Below are positions 6,007 through 13,706 of a stretch of 21,838 nt of DNA, piece by piece. This DNA comes from Candidatus Cloacimonadota bacterium (GTDB taxonomy: Bacteria; Cloacimonadota; Cloacimonadia; Cloacimonadales; WRIO01): positions 1-21,838 of the forward strand of contig JAGOCT010000002.1 in assembly GCA_017998585.1 (NCBI GenBank), in the 5' to 3' direction. A model generated the notes under the pieces. The model had not been told where the DNA came from, did not search any database, and worked only from the letters and a program-made list of their open reading frames with translations. The first letter of the stretch is position 1, and the number at the start of each line of letters is the position of its first letter. The translations under genes and the position numbers were made by a program.

Positions 6007-8175
6007 TCATGAATTTTTGGTCTTTACAAATTGAATGAGAATATTCTGGAGTTCCTTATGACTAAACGGTTTACTAATACTTGCTGTAAAACCATATTTT
6101 TGAGGATTCGCCATGATAGGGTCATCTGAATATCCACTTGCTACAATTATTGGAACTTGAATATTATTTTTTCTGATTATCTCTGTCGCTTCTTTTCCTC
6201 CCATTCCTCCAGGAATTGTCAGATCAAAAATCATCGCTTTTAATTTATTTTCAGTGTTGTTTAAAACATAATCTACTGCTTTACTACCATTATCCAGACA
6301 AACAACTTCATAACCAAAATAAGTAAGCATCTCTTTTACTGTATTTTGTATAATCTCCTCATCATCCATTACCAGTATGAGTCCTGTATCAGAAAATTCT
6401 GTTTGGGCTTCCTGTGTTTCATCAGATAAAACAGTATCCAAAGAAGCCGGTAGAAAAATATGAAAGGTAGTTCCAAGTCCTAATAGTGATTCAACTTCGA
6501 TAGTTCCATTATGCTTATAAATGATTGAATAACTGGTTGCCAATCCCAGACCATGACCTTTAGATTTTGTAGTAAAAAAAGGATCAAATATCTTTGAGAT
6601 TAATTCACCGGGTATTCCTATTCCTGAATCTTTTACGGATATTTTGACGTATTGACCACTTTTCAGCATAGGATGTGTGTTTGATATCACCTCATTTTTT
6701 GCCGAAATCTCTATCGATCCGCCAACAGGCATAGCTTGTTGAGCATTGATTACAATATTTTCTATTACCTGGCCGATTTGATTTTCATCATAATTTACTA
6801 ACCATAGATTATCCTCAATCAGAAACTGTGCAGTTACATTTGAACCACTAAGTGCAAATCTAGTCGTATTTTCAATAAATGGAAACAAATGACTTACTTT
6901 TTTGACAGGATTTCCGCCTTTAGAAAAAGTAAGCAGTTGTTGAGTCAGAGATCTGGCTCTGTTAATTGTATTTATCGCATTTTCAATATATTCATGCCTT
7001 TTATTTTCTTTACTTTTCAGATTTGATAGTTCAAGAGAGCCGTATATGCCTCCTAACAAATTGTTAAAATCATGAGCAATTCCACCAGCTAATACTGCTA
7101 GAGATTCCAGCTTAGAAGTTCTTTGAACGGTTTCTTGAATATTGTGTTTTTCAGTAACATCTCTAAAAACCAAGACGACACCTACCGTTTCATTATCTGA
7201 GTTTTTTATTGGAGCTGCACTATCAGTGATAATCATTTCTGTCCCATTTTTTGAAATCAACATCGTATCATTAGCTAATTCCACTATTTGCCCTGTTTTG
7301 ATAACTTTTTCAACTGGATTTACACAATTCTTTTTTGTTTTTTGATTAATAATGTGAAAAATGTCAGTGATCTGTTTCCCTTCAGCTTCAGATTGAGACC
7401 AACCAGTCATTACTTCTGCAGATTTGTTAATGATAAGCACTCTGCCTTTAGTATCTGTAGATATCACACCATCTCCAATACTTTTAAGTGTAACTGCTAA
7501 TCTTTCTTTTTCATCATAAAGATTTGTTTCTATTTTCTTTCTGCTGGTGATATCTAAGGTACTGCCAACTATTCTAATAATTTTCCCCGATTTGTCCTTA
7601 ACAGGCACAAGAGTTGTTAAAGCAAATTTGATACCCAAAGCAGGTAAATTGACTTCTTCTTCATAAGAGATTGTTTGATTTTGCTCAATACATTTCCTGT
7701 AATTGGCAGTTATCTGATTAGCGACATCAAGTGGAAAAAAATCACGGAATTTTTTCCCTCTAACCTCTTCTGCTTTGACACCTGTAATTTCTTCATCGGC
7801 TTTATTCATGTTACTTATACTAAAATCGCCATCATCTTCAACATCAATAATAAAAATGCCATAAGCTGTAGCATCAAAAATCGCTTGAATATCAGAGTCT
7901 CTCTTTCTAAGATTTTCTTCAAATTCGATTCTGTGAGTAACATCTCTTACTAAGACCACTACATATTCTTCTGTTTCAAATTGAGTGTACTGAATTTTAA
8001 CCTCAGACCAGAACAGTCCTTTGTTCTTCTTTCTTGACCACCACAGAAAAGTTTGTTGTCCTTCTGTTTTTGACTTATGAATCCAGTTTAAAGCTTCATT
8101 TTCTGAGTAAGGAGCATCACCCATGCTAATATCGTTTAATGACAGTTTTAATGCTTCTTTTTTTTTCATAACCAT
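6007..8175 (-). CDS. Hybrid sensor histidine kinase, main part (downstream of a frame break)
   Basis: This frame holds most of a multi-PAS hybrid kinase. Residues 7-90 complete a first PAS domain begun in the other frame; PAS2 is about 92-215 and PAS3 about 222-350. The H-box is GGIAHDFNN with phospho-acceptor His368. The HATPase domain shows its N box around Asn478, DSGIG (516-520), FDPFFTTK, and GHGLGLA (540-546). A C-terminal receiver (about 598-715) has the acidic pair Asp604-Asp605, phospho-acceptor Asp651 and Lys702. No DNA-binding output domain is present. The apparent first codons (ATG at 8175) have no ribosome-binding site and sit inside a PAS domain, so this is not an independent gene. 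Joined to the piece at 8126-8554 it gives about 848 residues. It resembles NtrB-like hybrid kinases; the signal is unknown. Confidence 0.88.
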   Translation of the reverse strand: MVMKKKEALKLSLNDISMGDAPYSENEALNWIHKSKTEGQQTFLWWSRKKNKGLFWSEVKIQYTQFETEEYVVVLVRDVTHRIEFEENLRKRDSDIQAIFDATAYGIFIIDVEDDGDFSISNMNKADEEITGVKAEEVRGKKFRDFFPLDVANQITANYRKCIEQNQTISYEEEVNLPALGIKFALTTLVPVKDKSGKIIRIVGSTLDITSRKKIETNLYDEKERLAVTLKSIGDGVISTDTKGRVLIINKSAEVMTGWSQSEAEGKQITDIFHIINQKTKKNCVNPVEKVIKTGQIVELANDTMLISKNGTEMIITDSAAPIKNSDNETVGVVLVFRDVTEKHNIQETVQRTSKLESLAVLAGGIAHDFNNLLGGIYGSLELSNLKSKENKRHEYIENAINTINRARSLTQQLLTFSKGGNPVKKVSHLFPFIENTTRFALSGSNVTAQFLIEDNLWLVNYDENQIGQVIENIVINAQQAMPVGGSIEISAKNEVISNTHPMLKSGQYVKISVKDSGIGIPGELISKIFDPFFTTKSKGHGLGLATSYSIIYKHNGTIEVESLLGLGTTFHIFLPASLDTVLSDETQEAQTEFSDTGLILVMDDEEIIQNTVKEMLTYFGYEVVCLDNGSKAVDYVLNNTENKLKAMIFDLTIPGGMGGKEATEIIRKNNIQVPIIVASGYSDDPIMANPQKYGFTASISKPFSHKELQNILIQFVKTKNS

Positions 8176-8554
8176 ACATATTTAGCATTGCCTGATTAAC
8201 ATCCAGAATTTTTCCTGTATTGGCATCATGCACTAGAATCGCATCAGAGCATGTATCCAAAATCGTTTTTAGATAAATTTCATTTCTCATTTGTTTTTTA
8301 TTTTGCTTTTCAAGTGCTTTTCTAGTTAGTTTATTAGTTATGAAATAAAGAAATAGTATAGAAAATGAGACGATTAGAATAAGAAATAAAAGTAAATTTG
8401 TATAACTAATCTCTGTTTTATGATTTACACTGAATGTGTTTTGAGCTGCTAAAAAATTGAATTGAAAAAATGTGAACAGAATTAGACTTTTTTGGGAGGT
8501 TTCACCGAAGCTTATAATTACCCTCTTGATTTTTTTAAACGTGTTACATTTCAT
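8126..8554 (-). CDS. Hybrid sensor histidine kinase, N-terminal part (membrane anchor and start of PAS1)
   Basis: This is the 5' end of the kinase gene. Residues 22-38 are a signal-like hydrophobic stretch, and 51-73 a clear transmembrane helix followed by basic residues and a short linker. A PAS domain begins at about 92 (YLKTILDTCSDAILVHD...) and breaks at Lys132 in a run of nine A (plus-strand T9 at 8158-8166). After that this frame reads ten unrelated residues and stops. Dropping one A joins it exactly to EALKLSLNDIS in the main frame, in the middle of the PAS fold. The start has GGAGG (plus-strand CCTCC 8561-8565) 6 bases upstream and a good promoter. The break could be a sequencing or assembly error, a mutation, phase variation, or slippage. 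Confidence 0.82.
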   Translation of the reverse strand: MKCNTFKKIKRVIISFGETSQKSLILFTFFQFNFLAAQNTFSVNHKTEISYTNLLLFLILIVSFSILFLYFITNKLTRKALEKQNKKQMRNEIYLKTILDTCSDAILVHDANTGKILDVNQAMLNMYGYEKKRSIKTVIKRY

Positions 8555-8574
8555 CTATTTCCTCCATTATAAAT

Positions 8575-8603
8575 ATGATAATACTTTTCTGACAGTTAGT
8601 CAA
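8575..8603 (-). promoter_or_regulatory. Sigma70-type promoter of the hybrid kinase gene
   Basis: On the minus strand TTGACT (8598-8603), 17 bp, TATCAT (8575-8580). Transcription would begin near 8568, giving a short leader of about 14 nt that still holds the GGAGG ribosome-binding site. The -35 is touched by a 16-bp palindrome. Confidence 0.65.
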
Positions 8604-8617
8604 TTGAAATTTCAATT
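8602..8617. promoter_or_regulatory. 16-bp perfect palindrome, candidate operator
   Basis: AATTGAAATTTCAATT reads the same on both strands and overlaps the last two bases of the kinase promoter's -35 element. The position suits a dimeric regulator. In such AT-rich DNA chance palindromes occur, so this is tentative. Confidence 0.35.
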
Positions 8618-8777
8618 AGTTTAGATTCTTGTTGAATGAGTATAATTACAAGTTAATTAGTGAGACATTTCTGTATTCCATTCTTCAAAAATAAAGATAG
8701 TTTTGACTTCATGCTAATTCATAAATAACATATAAATGTCCAGGGAGAGACAAAAGAATTTTATGATTTTAATTTTC

Positions 8778-8806
8778 TTGACAAATCTAAGATATGTTTT
8801 TATTTT
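8778..8806 (+). promoter_or_regulatory. Sigma70-type promoter of purH
   Basis: A consensus TTGACA (8778-8783), a 17-bp spacer, and TATTTT (8801-8806). The predicted start near 8813 leaves a leader of about 27 nt, too short for a riboswitch, ending in GGAG (8831-8834) ahead of the purH ATG. Confidence 0.75.
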
Positions 8807-8839
8807 GAAAAACTAAAAAGAAAGATATATGGAGTTGTC

Positions 8840-10372
8840 ATGAAAAGAGCTTTATTAAGTCTCTCAGATAAAAGAAATCTTGAAGAATTTGCGAATGATT
8901 TGCTTACGTTAGGTTATGAACTTGTATCCACGGGTGGTACCTTAAAAGTATTGCAAGATGCAAATATAAATGCAAAAGCAGTATCAGAGGTCACCAGTTT
9001 CCCTGAGATAATGAATGGTAGAGTCAAAACACTTCATCCTAAAATCATGGGTGGAATTTTAGCTGTACCAAGTAATTTGAATCATATTCAGCAAGCAAAA
9101 GAGAATGGAATAGAACTTTTTGATTTGATTGTGGTAAATCTTTACCCATTTGAGAAAACAATCAACAACCCATTAGCAACCTGGGCTGATAAAATTGAAA
9201 ATATTGATATTGGTGGCCCATCTCTGATTCGTGCTGCAGCAAAAAATTATCAGTTTGTCACCGTTGTTACTGACCCTTCTGATTATGACAAAGTGATTGA
9301 AGAACTAAAAAACAATCAGGAAACTACTATTGATACCCGAAGATATCTTGCTCAGAAGGCTTTTGCTCATACCGCTGCCTATGATAGTTTGATTGCAGAT
9401 ACTTTTAATCATGAACAAAAAGACAGAAACAAAGGTATGTTGAATATAGGTTTACCATTAAAAGATGACTTAAGATATGGAGAAAATCCTCATCAAAAAG
9501 CAGGGTTTTATGAAAGTGATTATGATCATTTAATAGAAGTCATTCATGGAAAACAATTGTCTTACAATAATTATCTGGATATTGATTCTGGTTTGAAACT
9601 CATTATGAATTTTGATAAAAAGACTGTTGCTATTTTGAAACATACAAATCCATGTGGTGTTGCAAGTGCTGATACTTTACTCGAAGCATATAGAAATGCC
9701 TTTGCATGTGATACATTATCTCCTTTTGGGGGAATTGTTATTTTAAATGATGAATTGGATATGGAAACTGCCAAAGCCATTAATGAAGTCTTTACAGAAA
9801 TCATCATTGCGCCAGCTGTTAATCCAGAGACTCTTAACTTCTTAAAAAAGAAAAAAGACAGACGAATTGTAATTTATCAGCAAGATGAGTTGATTAAATT
9901 AAAAACTCATAAAAATGTGGTAACCTGTCTCAATGGTTATTTATGTCAGGAAAGTGACAATCTGAATATAAACAGAGAAGACTGGACTTTTGCTAGTCAG
10001 ATTATCCCTGATGATGAAACAATGTATAGTCTTGAATTTGCCTGGAAAGTAGTGGCAAAAGTCAAATCTAATGCCATTTGTCTCGTAAAGGGAACACAAA
10101 CAATTGGGATAGGCGTTGGACAGACATCAAGGGTTGATTCTTTAAAGATAGCTATCAATCGTGCAGAAGAAATGGGCTTTGACTTAACCGGAGCAATATG
10201 TGCCTCTGATGGATTTTTCCCAAAAACAGATTCAATTGATTTGATGGTTCAGAAAGGTGTTAAAGCTATTATTCAACCAGGTGGTTCAAAAGCTGATCCA
10301 GAAGTGATTGATGCTGTTAATAATGCAGAGATTGCTATGATTTTGACTAATAGAAGACATTTCAGACATTGA
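8840..10372 (+). CDS. purH: Bifunctional AICAR transformylase / IMP cyclohydrolase
   Basis: PurH catalyses the last two steps of de novo purine synthesis in the cytoplasm: AICAR plus 10-formyl-THF gives FAICAR, which is cyclised to IMP. The 510-residue length is normal. The N-terminal IMP cyclohydrolase domain (about 1-130, MGS-like fold) shows LLSLSDKRN, STGGT (31-35) and GRVKTLHPKIMGG. The transformylase domain shows RYGENPHQ (212-219), the catalytic KHTNPCG (Lys267-His268), CDTLSPFGG, and the conserved SDGFFPKTDSID and QPGGSKAD segments before the ending TNRRHFRH. GGAG lies 5 bases before the ATG and a consensus promoter lies upstream. The hslO start follows after 7 bases, so both are probably one transcript. 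Confidence 0.98.
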   Translation: MKRALLSLSDKRNLEEFANDLLTLGYELVSTGGTLKVLQDANINAKAVSEVTSFPEIMNGRVKTLHPKIMGGILAVPSNLNHIQQAKENGIELFDLIVVNLYPFEKTINNPLATWADKIENIDIGGPSLIRAAAKNYQFVTVVTDPSDYDKVIEELKNNQETTIDTRRYLAQKAFAHTAAYDSLIADTFNHEQKDRNKGMLNIGLPLKDDLRYGENPHQKAGFYESDYDHLIEVIHGKQLSYNNYLDIDSGLKLIMNFDKKTVAILKHTNPCGVASADTLLEAYRNAFACDTLSPFGGIVILNDELDMETAKAINEVFTEIIIAPAVNPETLNFLKKKKDRRIVIYQQDELIKLKTHKNVVTCLNGYLCQESDNLNINREDWTFASQIIPDDETMYSLEFAWKVVAKVKSNAICLVKGTQTIGIGVGQTSRVDSLKIAINRAEEMGFDLTGAICASDGFFPKTDSIDLMVQKGVKAIIQPGGSKADPEVIDAVNNAEIAMILTNRRHFRH

Positions 10373-10379
10373 GGTAAGC

Positions 10380-11246
10380 GTGAAAGACTATTTAATCAGG
10401 GGAATAACAAAAGATAAATGTATCCGCTTTTTTGCAATCAGCGCAAATCAGGTTGTTTCAGAGGCTATGAAAATTCATCATCTGTCCTATACGAATTCGA
10501 TTTTATTAGGTCGTACACTTATTGCTGGATTACTCATGAGTAATGATTTAAAAAATGAAGATGATTTACTGACAATTCGTTTTATTGGAGACGGACCTGC
10601 AGGACATTTTCTCGTTACATGCAACGGGAAAAATTCTATAAAAGGGTATTCTGAAAATCCAGGTTTTGAATCAGAAAAAGGTTTCAATGCATCTGCTGCT
10701 GTTGGCTCTGGTGTAATTAATGTCATTAAATCAATCGGAGATTTAAAACCTTATATTGGTCAAACCAACATTATCAGCGGGGAAATTGCTGAGGATATTG
10801 CTTACTATTATATGCAATCAGAGCAAATCCCGACAGCAATCCAACTTGGTGTATTGTTAAATGATGATGCCAGTGTCAGACAAGCGGGTGGCTTCCTGGT
10901 TCAGCTTATGCCTGATACACCTGAACATCTTATTGAGCGTTTGGAAAACAATATTAAGGCTTTTCCAAATTTTTCTGATATGCTGGATTTGAATTATTCT
11001 CTGGAAAGTTTGATAGAAAAATTCATATTAAAAGGTTTTGGTATTGATATAACAGAAACTAATGAGGTACGTTATGAATGTAACTGTAACAAAGACAGAT
11101 TTGAAAAAGGTTTAGCTTTGTTAGGAAAAGAAGAACTACAAATAATGATTGATGATAATGAAAGTATCAGTGCCGAGTGCCATTTTTGTAATAAAACATA
11201 TCAGTTTGATCTCATTGATCTAAAGAAAATCTATAATAGTTTATGA
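10380..11246 (+). CDS. hslO: Redox-regulated chaperone Hsp33
   Basis: This 288-residue cytoplasmic holdase is switched on by oxidation. In the reduced state four cysteines bind zinc; disulfide formation releases it and exposes the substrate site. All four ligands are present in the C-terminal domain as CNC (Cys234, Cys236) and CHFC (Cys267, Cys270). The N-terminal domain has the family's RFIGDGPAGHFLVTC and GYSENP segments, and QAGGFLVQLMPD lies at about 168-179. The start is a GTG at 10380, chosen because GAGG (10371-10374) sits 5 bases before it and overlaps the purH stop, giving tight coupling to purH. The pairing with a purine gene has no obvious functional meaning. Confidence 0.96.
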   Translation: MKDYLIRGITKDKCIRFFAISANQVVSEAMKIHHLSYTNSILLGRTLIAGLLMSNDLKNEDDLLTIRFIGDGPAGHFLVTCNGKNSIKGYSENPGFESEKGFNASAAVGSGVINVIKSIGDLKPYIGQTNIISGEIAEDIAYYYMQSEQIPTAIQLGVLLNDDASVRQAGGFLVQLMPDTPEHLIERLENNIKAFPNFSDMLDLNYSLESLIEKFILKGFGIDITETNEVRYECNCNKDRFEKGLALLGKEELQIMIDDNESISAECHFCNKTYQFDLIDLKKIYNSL

Positions 11247-11335
11247 TGTTCTTTTTATTACTGATTGTTTTTCATTCAATCTAAAAAATCATATAAAAAC
11301 AAGCATAATGCAAAAAAAATATAAAGGAGTTCAAT

Positions 11336-12529
11336 ATGCGTAAAGTCGTCGTCGTATCAGCCAAACGTACTGCAATTGGCAATTTTGGCTCTGCATTTAA
11401 AGATGTCTCAGCAGTTCAGCTGGGAGTTACTGTAGTGAAGAATATTTTAGAAGAGACTCGTCTAAAACCTGAACAGGTTAATGAAGTAATTTTAGGAAAT
11501 GTGTTAGGAGCAGGTTTAGGACAAAATGTTGCCCGTCAGGTCAGCATTCATTCAGGAATCCCAACATATGTTCCTGCATATACGATAAACAAGGTTTGTG
11601 GTTCTGGTATGAAGGCTGTTTCTCTTGCAGCGATGATGATCGCTTCAGAAGAAGCGGATATCATATTAGCCGGAGGCATAGAAAATATGTCTCAAAGTCC
11701 CTATTTGCTTCCTGATGAACGATGGGGAGCCAGAATGGGTGATAAAATGGTTGTTGATACAATGATTAAAGATGGTTTGAGTGATATTTTCAATAATTAT
11801 CATATGGGAATAACTGCTGAAAACTTAGCTGAAGAGTTTGGTTTAAGTAAAGAAGATCAGGATTTGTTTGCAGTTCAAAGCCAGAATAAAGCAGAAAAAG
11901 CAATGACAGAAGGTCGATTTAAAGATGAAATTGTTCCAGTCATTATTCCACAACGTAAAGGTGATCCGTTGATCATAGATACTGATGAATTTCCACGAAA
12001 AGGGGTTACAGCTGAAAGTCTAGCAAAGGTTAAACCTGCATTTAAAAAAGAGGGAACGGTTACAGCTGCAAATGCTTCAGGTATTAATGATGGAGCAGCA
12101 ATTCTTCTTTTAATGTCGGAAGAAAAGGCTAAAGAACTAGAAATGGATGTTTTGGCTTATTTTATTCAATCTGCTTCTGCGGGAGTTGATCCTTCTATCA
12201 TGGGTTATGGACCAGTGCCTGCAATTAAAAAAGTACTCAGTAAAGCAAACTGGAAGATTGAGGATATTGAAATTGCCGAATTGAATGAAGCTTTTGCTGC
12301 ACAATCACTTGCCGTAGTTAAAGGTCTTGAAAATGAAGTAGGGAAAATTGACTCCTCAATCGTTAATGTCAACGGTGGAGCGATAGCACTTGGACACCCT
12401 ATCGGAGCAAGTGGAGCCAGAATTATTGTGTCATTACTTCATGAAATGAAAAAAACTGGAAAGAAAAAAGGCCTGGCATCATTATGTATTGGTGGTGGTA
12501 TGGGAATTGCCACCCTATTTGAAAAATAA
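11336..12529 (+). CDS. Acetyl-CoA C-acetyltransferase (thiolase)
   Basis: This 397-residue protein is a biosynthetic-type thiolase, condensing two acetyl-CoA to acetoacetyl-CoA or doing the reverse cleavage in the cytoplasm. The catalytic residues are all visible: nucleophile Cys88 in [10 protein letters not shown], His354 in [16 protein letters not shown], and Cys384 in [22 protein letters not shown] and NEAFAAQ are further family marks, and the length is typical of AtoB/ThlA/PhaA. AAAGGAG sits just before the ATG. It is 89 bp from hslO, with no firm promoter seen in the gap, so it may be read from the purH promoter or have its own. No neighbouring 3-hydroxyacyl-CoA dehydrogenase or CoA-transferase is present to define the pathway. 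A strong terminator follows. Confidence 0.95.
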   Translation: MRKVVVVSAKRTAIGNFGSAFKDVSAVQLGVTVVKNILEETRLKPEQVNEVILGNVLGAGLGQNVARQVSIHSGIPTYVPAYTINKVCGSGMKAVSLAAMMIASEEADIILAGGIENMSQSPYLLPDERWGARMGDKMVVDTMIKDGLSDIFNNYHMGITAENLAEEFGLSKEDQDLFAVQSQNKAEKAMTEGRFKDEIVPVIIPQRKGDPLIIDTDEFPRKGVTAESLAKVKPAFKKEGTVTAANASGINDGAAILLLMSEEKAKELEMDVLAYFIQSASAGVDPSIMGYGPVPAIKKVLSKANWKIEDIEIAELNEAFAAQSLAVVKGLENEVGKIDSSIVNVNGGAIALGHPIGASGARIIVSLLHEMKKTGKKKGLASLCIGGGMGIATLFEK

Positions 12530-12537
12530 GCATTTTC

Positions 12538-12574
12538 ACAGGCATTCTGAGAAATATTAGAATGCCTGTTTTTT
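12538..12574 (+). terminator. Rho-independent terminator after the thiolase gene
   Basis: An 11-bp perfect stem, ACAGGCATTCT (12538-12548) and AGAATGCCTGT (12559-12569), with a 10-nt loop and T6 (12569-12574). It isolates the thiolase transcript from the sensor unit. Confidence 0.92.
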
Positions 12575-12579
12575 CTAAT

Positions 12580-12618
12580 TCCTTATTGCATCCTTATCCT
12601 ATCCTTATTCTTACTTAT
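12580..12618 (+). promoter_or_regulatory. Helically phased direct repeats, candidate regulator binding array
   Basis: Four heptamers on one strand: TCCTTAT at 12580, 12591 and 12602, and TACTTAT at 12612. The starts are 11, 11 and 10 bp apart, so all copies face the same side of the helix. Heptamers separated by 4 bases are the known layout of OmpR/PhoB-family response-regulator sites. The array ends 26 bp before the -35 of the following promoter, a position typical of activator sites. The binding protein is unknown. Confidence 0.5.
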
Positions 12619-12644
12619 TCTTTTTTAAAATCCAAAAATTTTCC

Positions 12645-12674
12645 TTGACATTTAAAAATAAGTTTGAATAAATT
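12645..12674 (+). promoter_or_regulatory. Sigma70-type promoter of the sensor unit
   Basis: TTGACA (12645-12650) is consensus; the -10 is TAAATT (12669-12674, 18-bp spacer) or ATAAAT (12668-12673, 17 bp). Transcription would start near 12681. This makes the in-frame TTG at 12664 an unlikely start codon for the next gene and supports ATG 12694. Confidence 0.6.
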
Positions 12675-12693
12675 ACATGCAAAGGATAGTCGA

Positions 12694-13692
12694 ATGATAA
12701 AGAAAAGTGTAATTGTATTTGTTTTTATAATGTTAGTATCGTTTTCGATTTTTAAATATTATAGGCACCACAATGTCAAAAAACCATTAAAACATGTGAC
12801 TATCCGCTTACAATGGGTTACACAGACTCAGTTTGCTGGGTTTTATGTTGCCAAATCAAAAGGTTTTTATAAAGATTACGGACTGGATGTGAGTATCGAA
12901 GAAGGAGGCTATGCGCTTTCGAATATCCGTTCAGTAAAGGAAGGCGCAGAAGAATTTGGTTGTCGTTGGGCTTCTGATCTTTTGCCTTATTTTCAGGATC
13001 TCATCATTATTGCAAATATTTTTAAAAATAATGGTCTGCTACTGGTTTCTAAAAAAGAAAGAAATATTAAGAATATTCATAATCTGATTAAAAAAAGACT
13101 CTCAATATGGTTCATTGGAAACGAACTTCAGTTATTATCATTGTTAGATAAATACCATATATCAAATCATCAGGTAGAAGTGATTCCTCAAAAATTTGAT
13201 TTAAGTCAGTTTTATAATGATGAGGTTGATGCGATTTCTGCAATGTCTTTTAATGAATTACTGATACTTAATAAAAATGGCTATCCCAATGAAAAACTCA
13301 ATATATTAGATTATAAAGATTATGGATATGATTTTTTGGGAGATTGTATTTTCACTTCAAAAAGTTATCTGAAAAATCATCCTGATGTGTGTGAAGCATT
13401 TGTTCAAGCAAGCATTAAAGGTTGGGAATACAGTTTAGAATATCCGGAAGAAGCAGCAAAAATCGTTGTTAATCAATCCAAAAATATGAAACTGGATTAT
13501 GCGCATCAACTGTCTCAATTAAATGCAGTAAAAAAATTGATTATTAGTAATCAATACCCAATTGGCTTTACACCTTTAAAAGATATTCAAAAATTAATTG
13601 AATTGTTTTATAAAAATGGTATTTTAACTGATGAAATTGTTCCTGATCAGATTTATACCAACCAGTTTATAAAAAAAGAGTCGAGAAAATAG
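12694..13692 (+). CDS. Membrane-anchored NMT1/ThiY-like substrate-binding protein
   Basis: From ATG 12694 the protein has 332 residues. The start is chosen because AAAGGA (12681-12686) precedes it properly and the promoter -10 lies just upstream; an in-frame TTG at 12664 is not plausible. Residues 1-22 form a basic-then-hydrophobic segment with no lipobox Cys, so it is a signal peptide or, more likely, an uncleaved anchor. The rest matches periplasmic NMT1/THI5-like binding proteins: RLQWVTQTQFAGFYVAKSKGFY at about 38-59, then GLDVSIEEGG, and a C-terminal VCEAFVQASIKGWEYSLEYPEEAA segment. Such proteins bind pyrimidine precursors, sulfonates or related small ligands. There is no ABC permease or ATPase nearby; a sensor kinase begins 14 bases later. 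A sensory role is therefore inferred; the ligand is unknown. Confidence 0.82.
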   Translation: MIKKSVIVFVFIMLVSFSIFKYYRHHNVKKPLKHVTIRLQWVTQTQFAGFYVAKSKGFYKDYGLDVSIEEGGYALSNIRSVKEGAEEFGCRWASDLLPYFQDLIIIANIFKNNGLLLVSKKERNIKNIHNLIKKRLSIWFIGNELQLLSLLDKYHISNHQVEVIPQKFDLSQFYNDEVDAISAMSFNELLILNKNGYPNEKLNILDYKDYGYDFLGDCIFTSKSYLKNHPDVCEAFVQASIKGWEYSLEYPEEAAKIVVNQSKNMKLDYAHQLSQLNAVKKLIISNQYPIGFTPLKDIQKLIELFYKNGILTDEIVPDQIYTNQFIKKESRK

Positions 13693-13706
13693 GTTAAGGG
13701 TAAAAT

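Noticed and set aside
7142..7953. Several plus-strand open frames opposite the hybrid kinase
   Set aside because: They are antisense to conserved PAS and ATPase coding sequence and have compositions expected from reading AT-rich DNA backwards.
8126..8175. Independent start of the kinase at ATG 8175
   Set aside because: No ribosome-binding site precedes it, it overlaps the upstream frame, and the protein would begin in the middle of a PAS domain that the upstream frame starts.
8618..8660. Additional plus-strand promoter at TATAAT 8641-8646
   Set aside because: No acceptable -35 lies 16-18 bp upstream, and purH has a much better promoter closer to its start.
12575..12640. CRISPR-like array
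   Set aside because: The repeats are only 7 bases with 3-4 base spacers, far too short for CRISPR; a protein-binding array fits better.
12664..12693. TTG at 12664 as start of the NMT1-like gene
   Set aside because: It lies upstream of the predicted transcript start and overlaps the -10 region; ATG 12694 has a proper ribosome-binding site and begins directly with the signal/anchor sequence.
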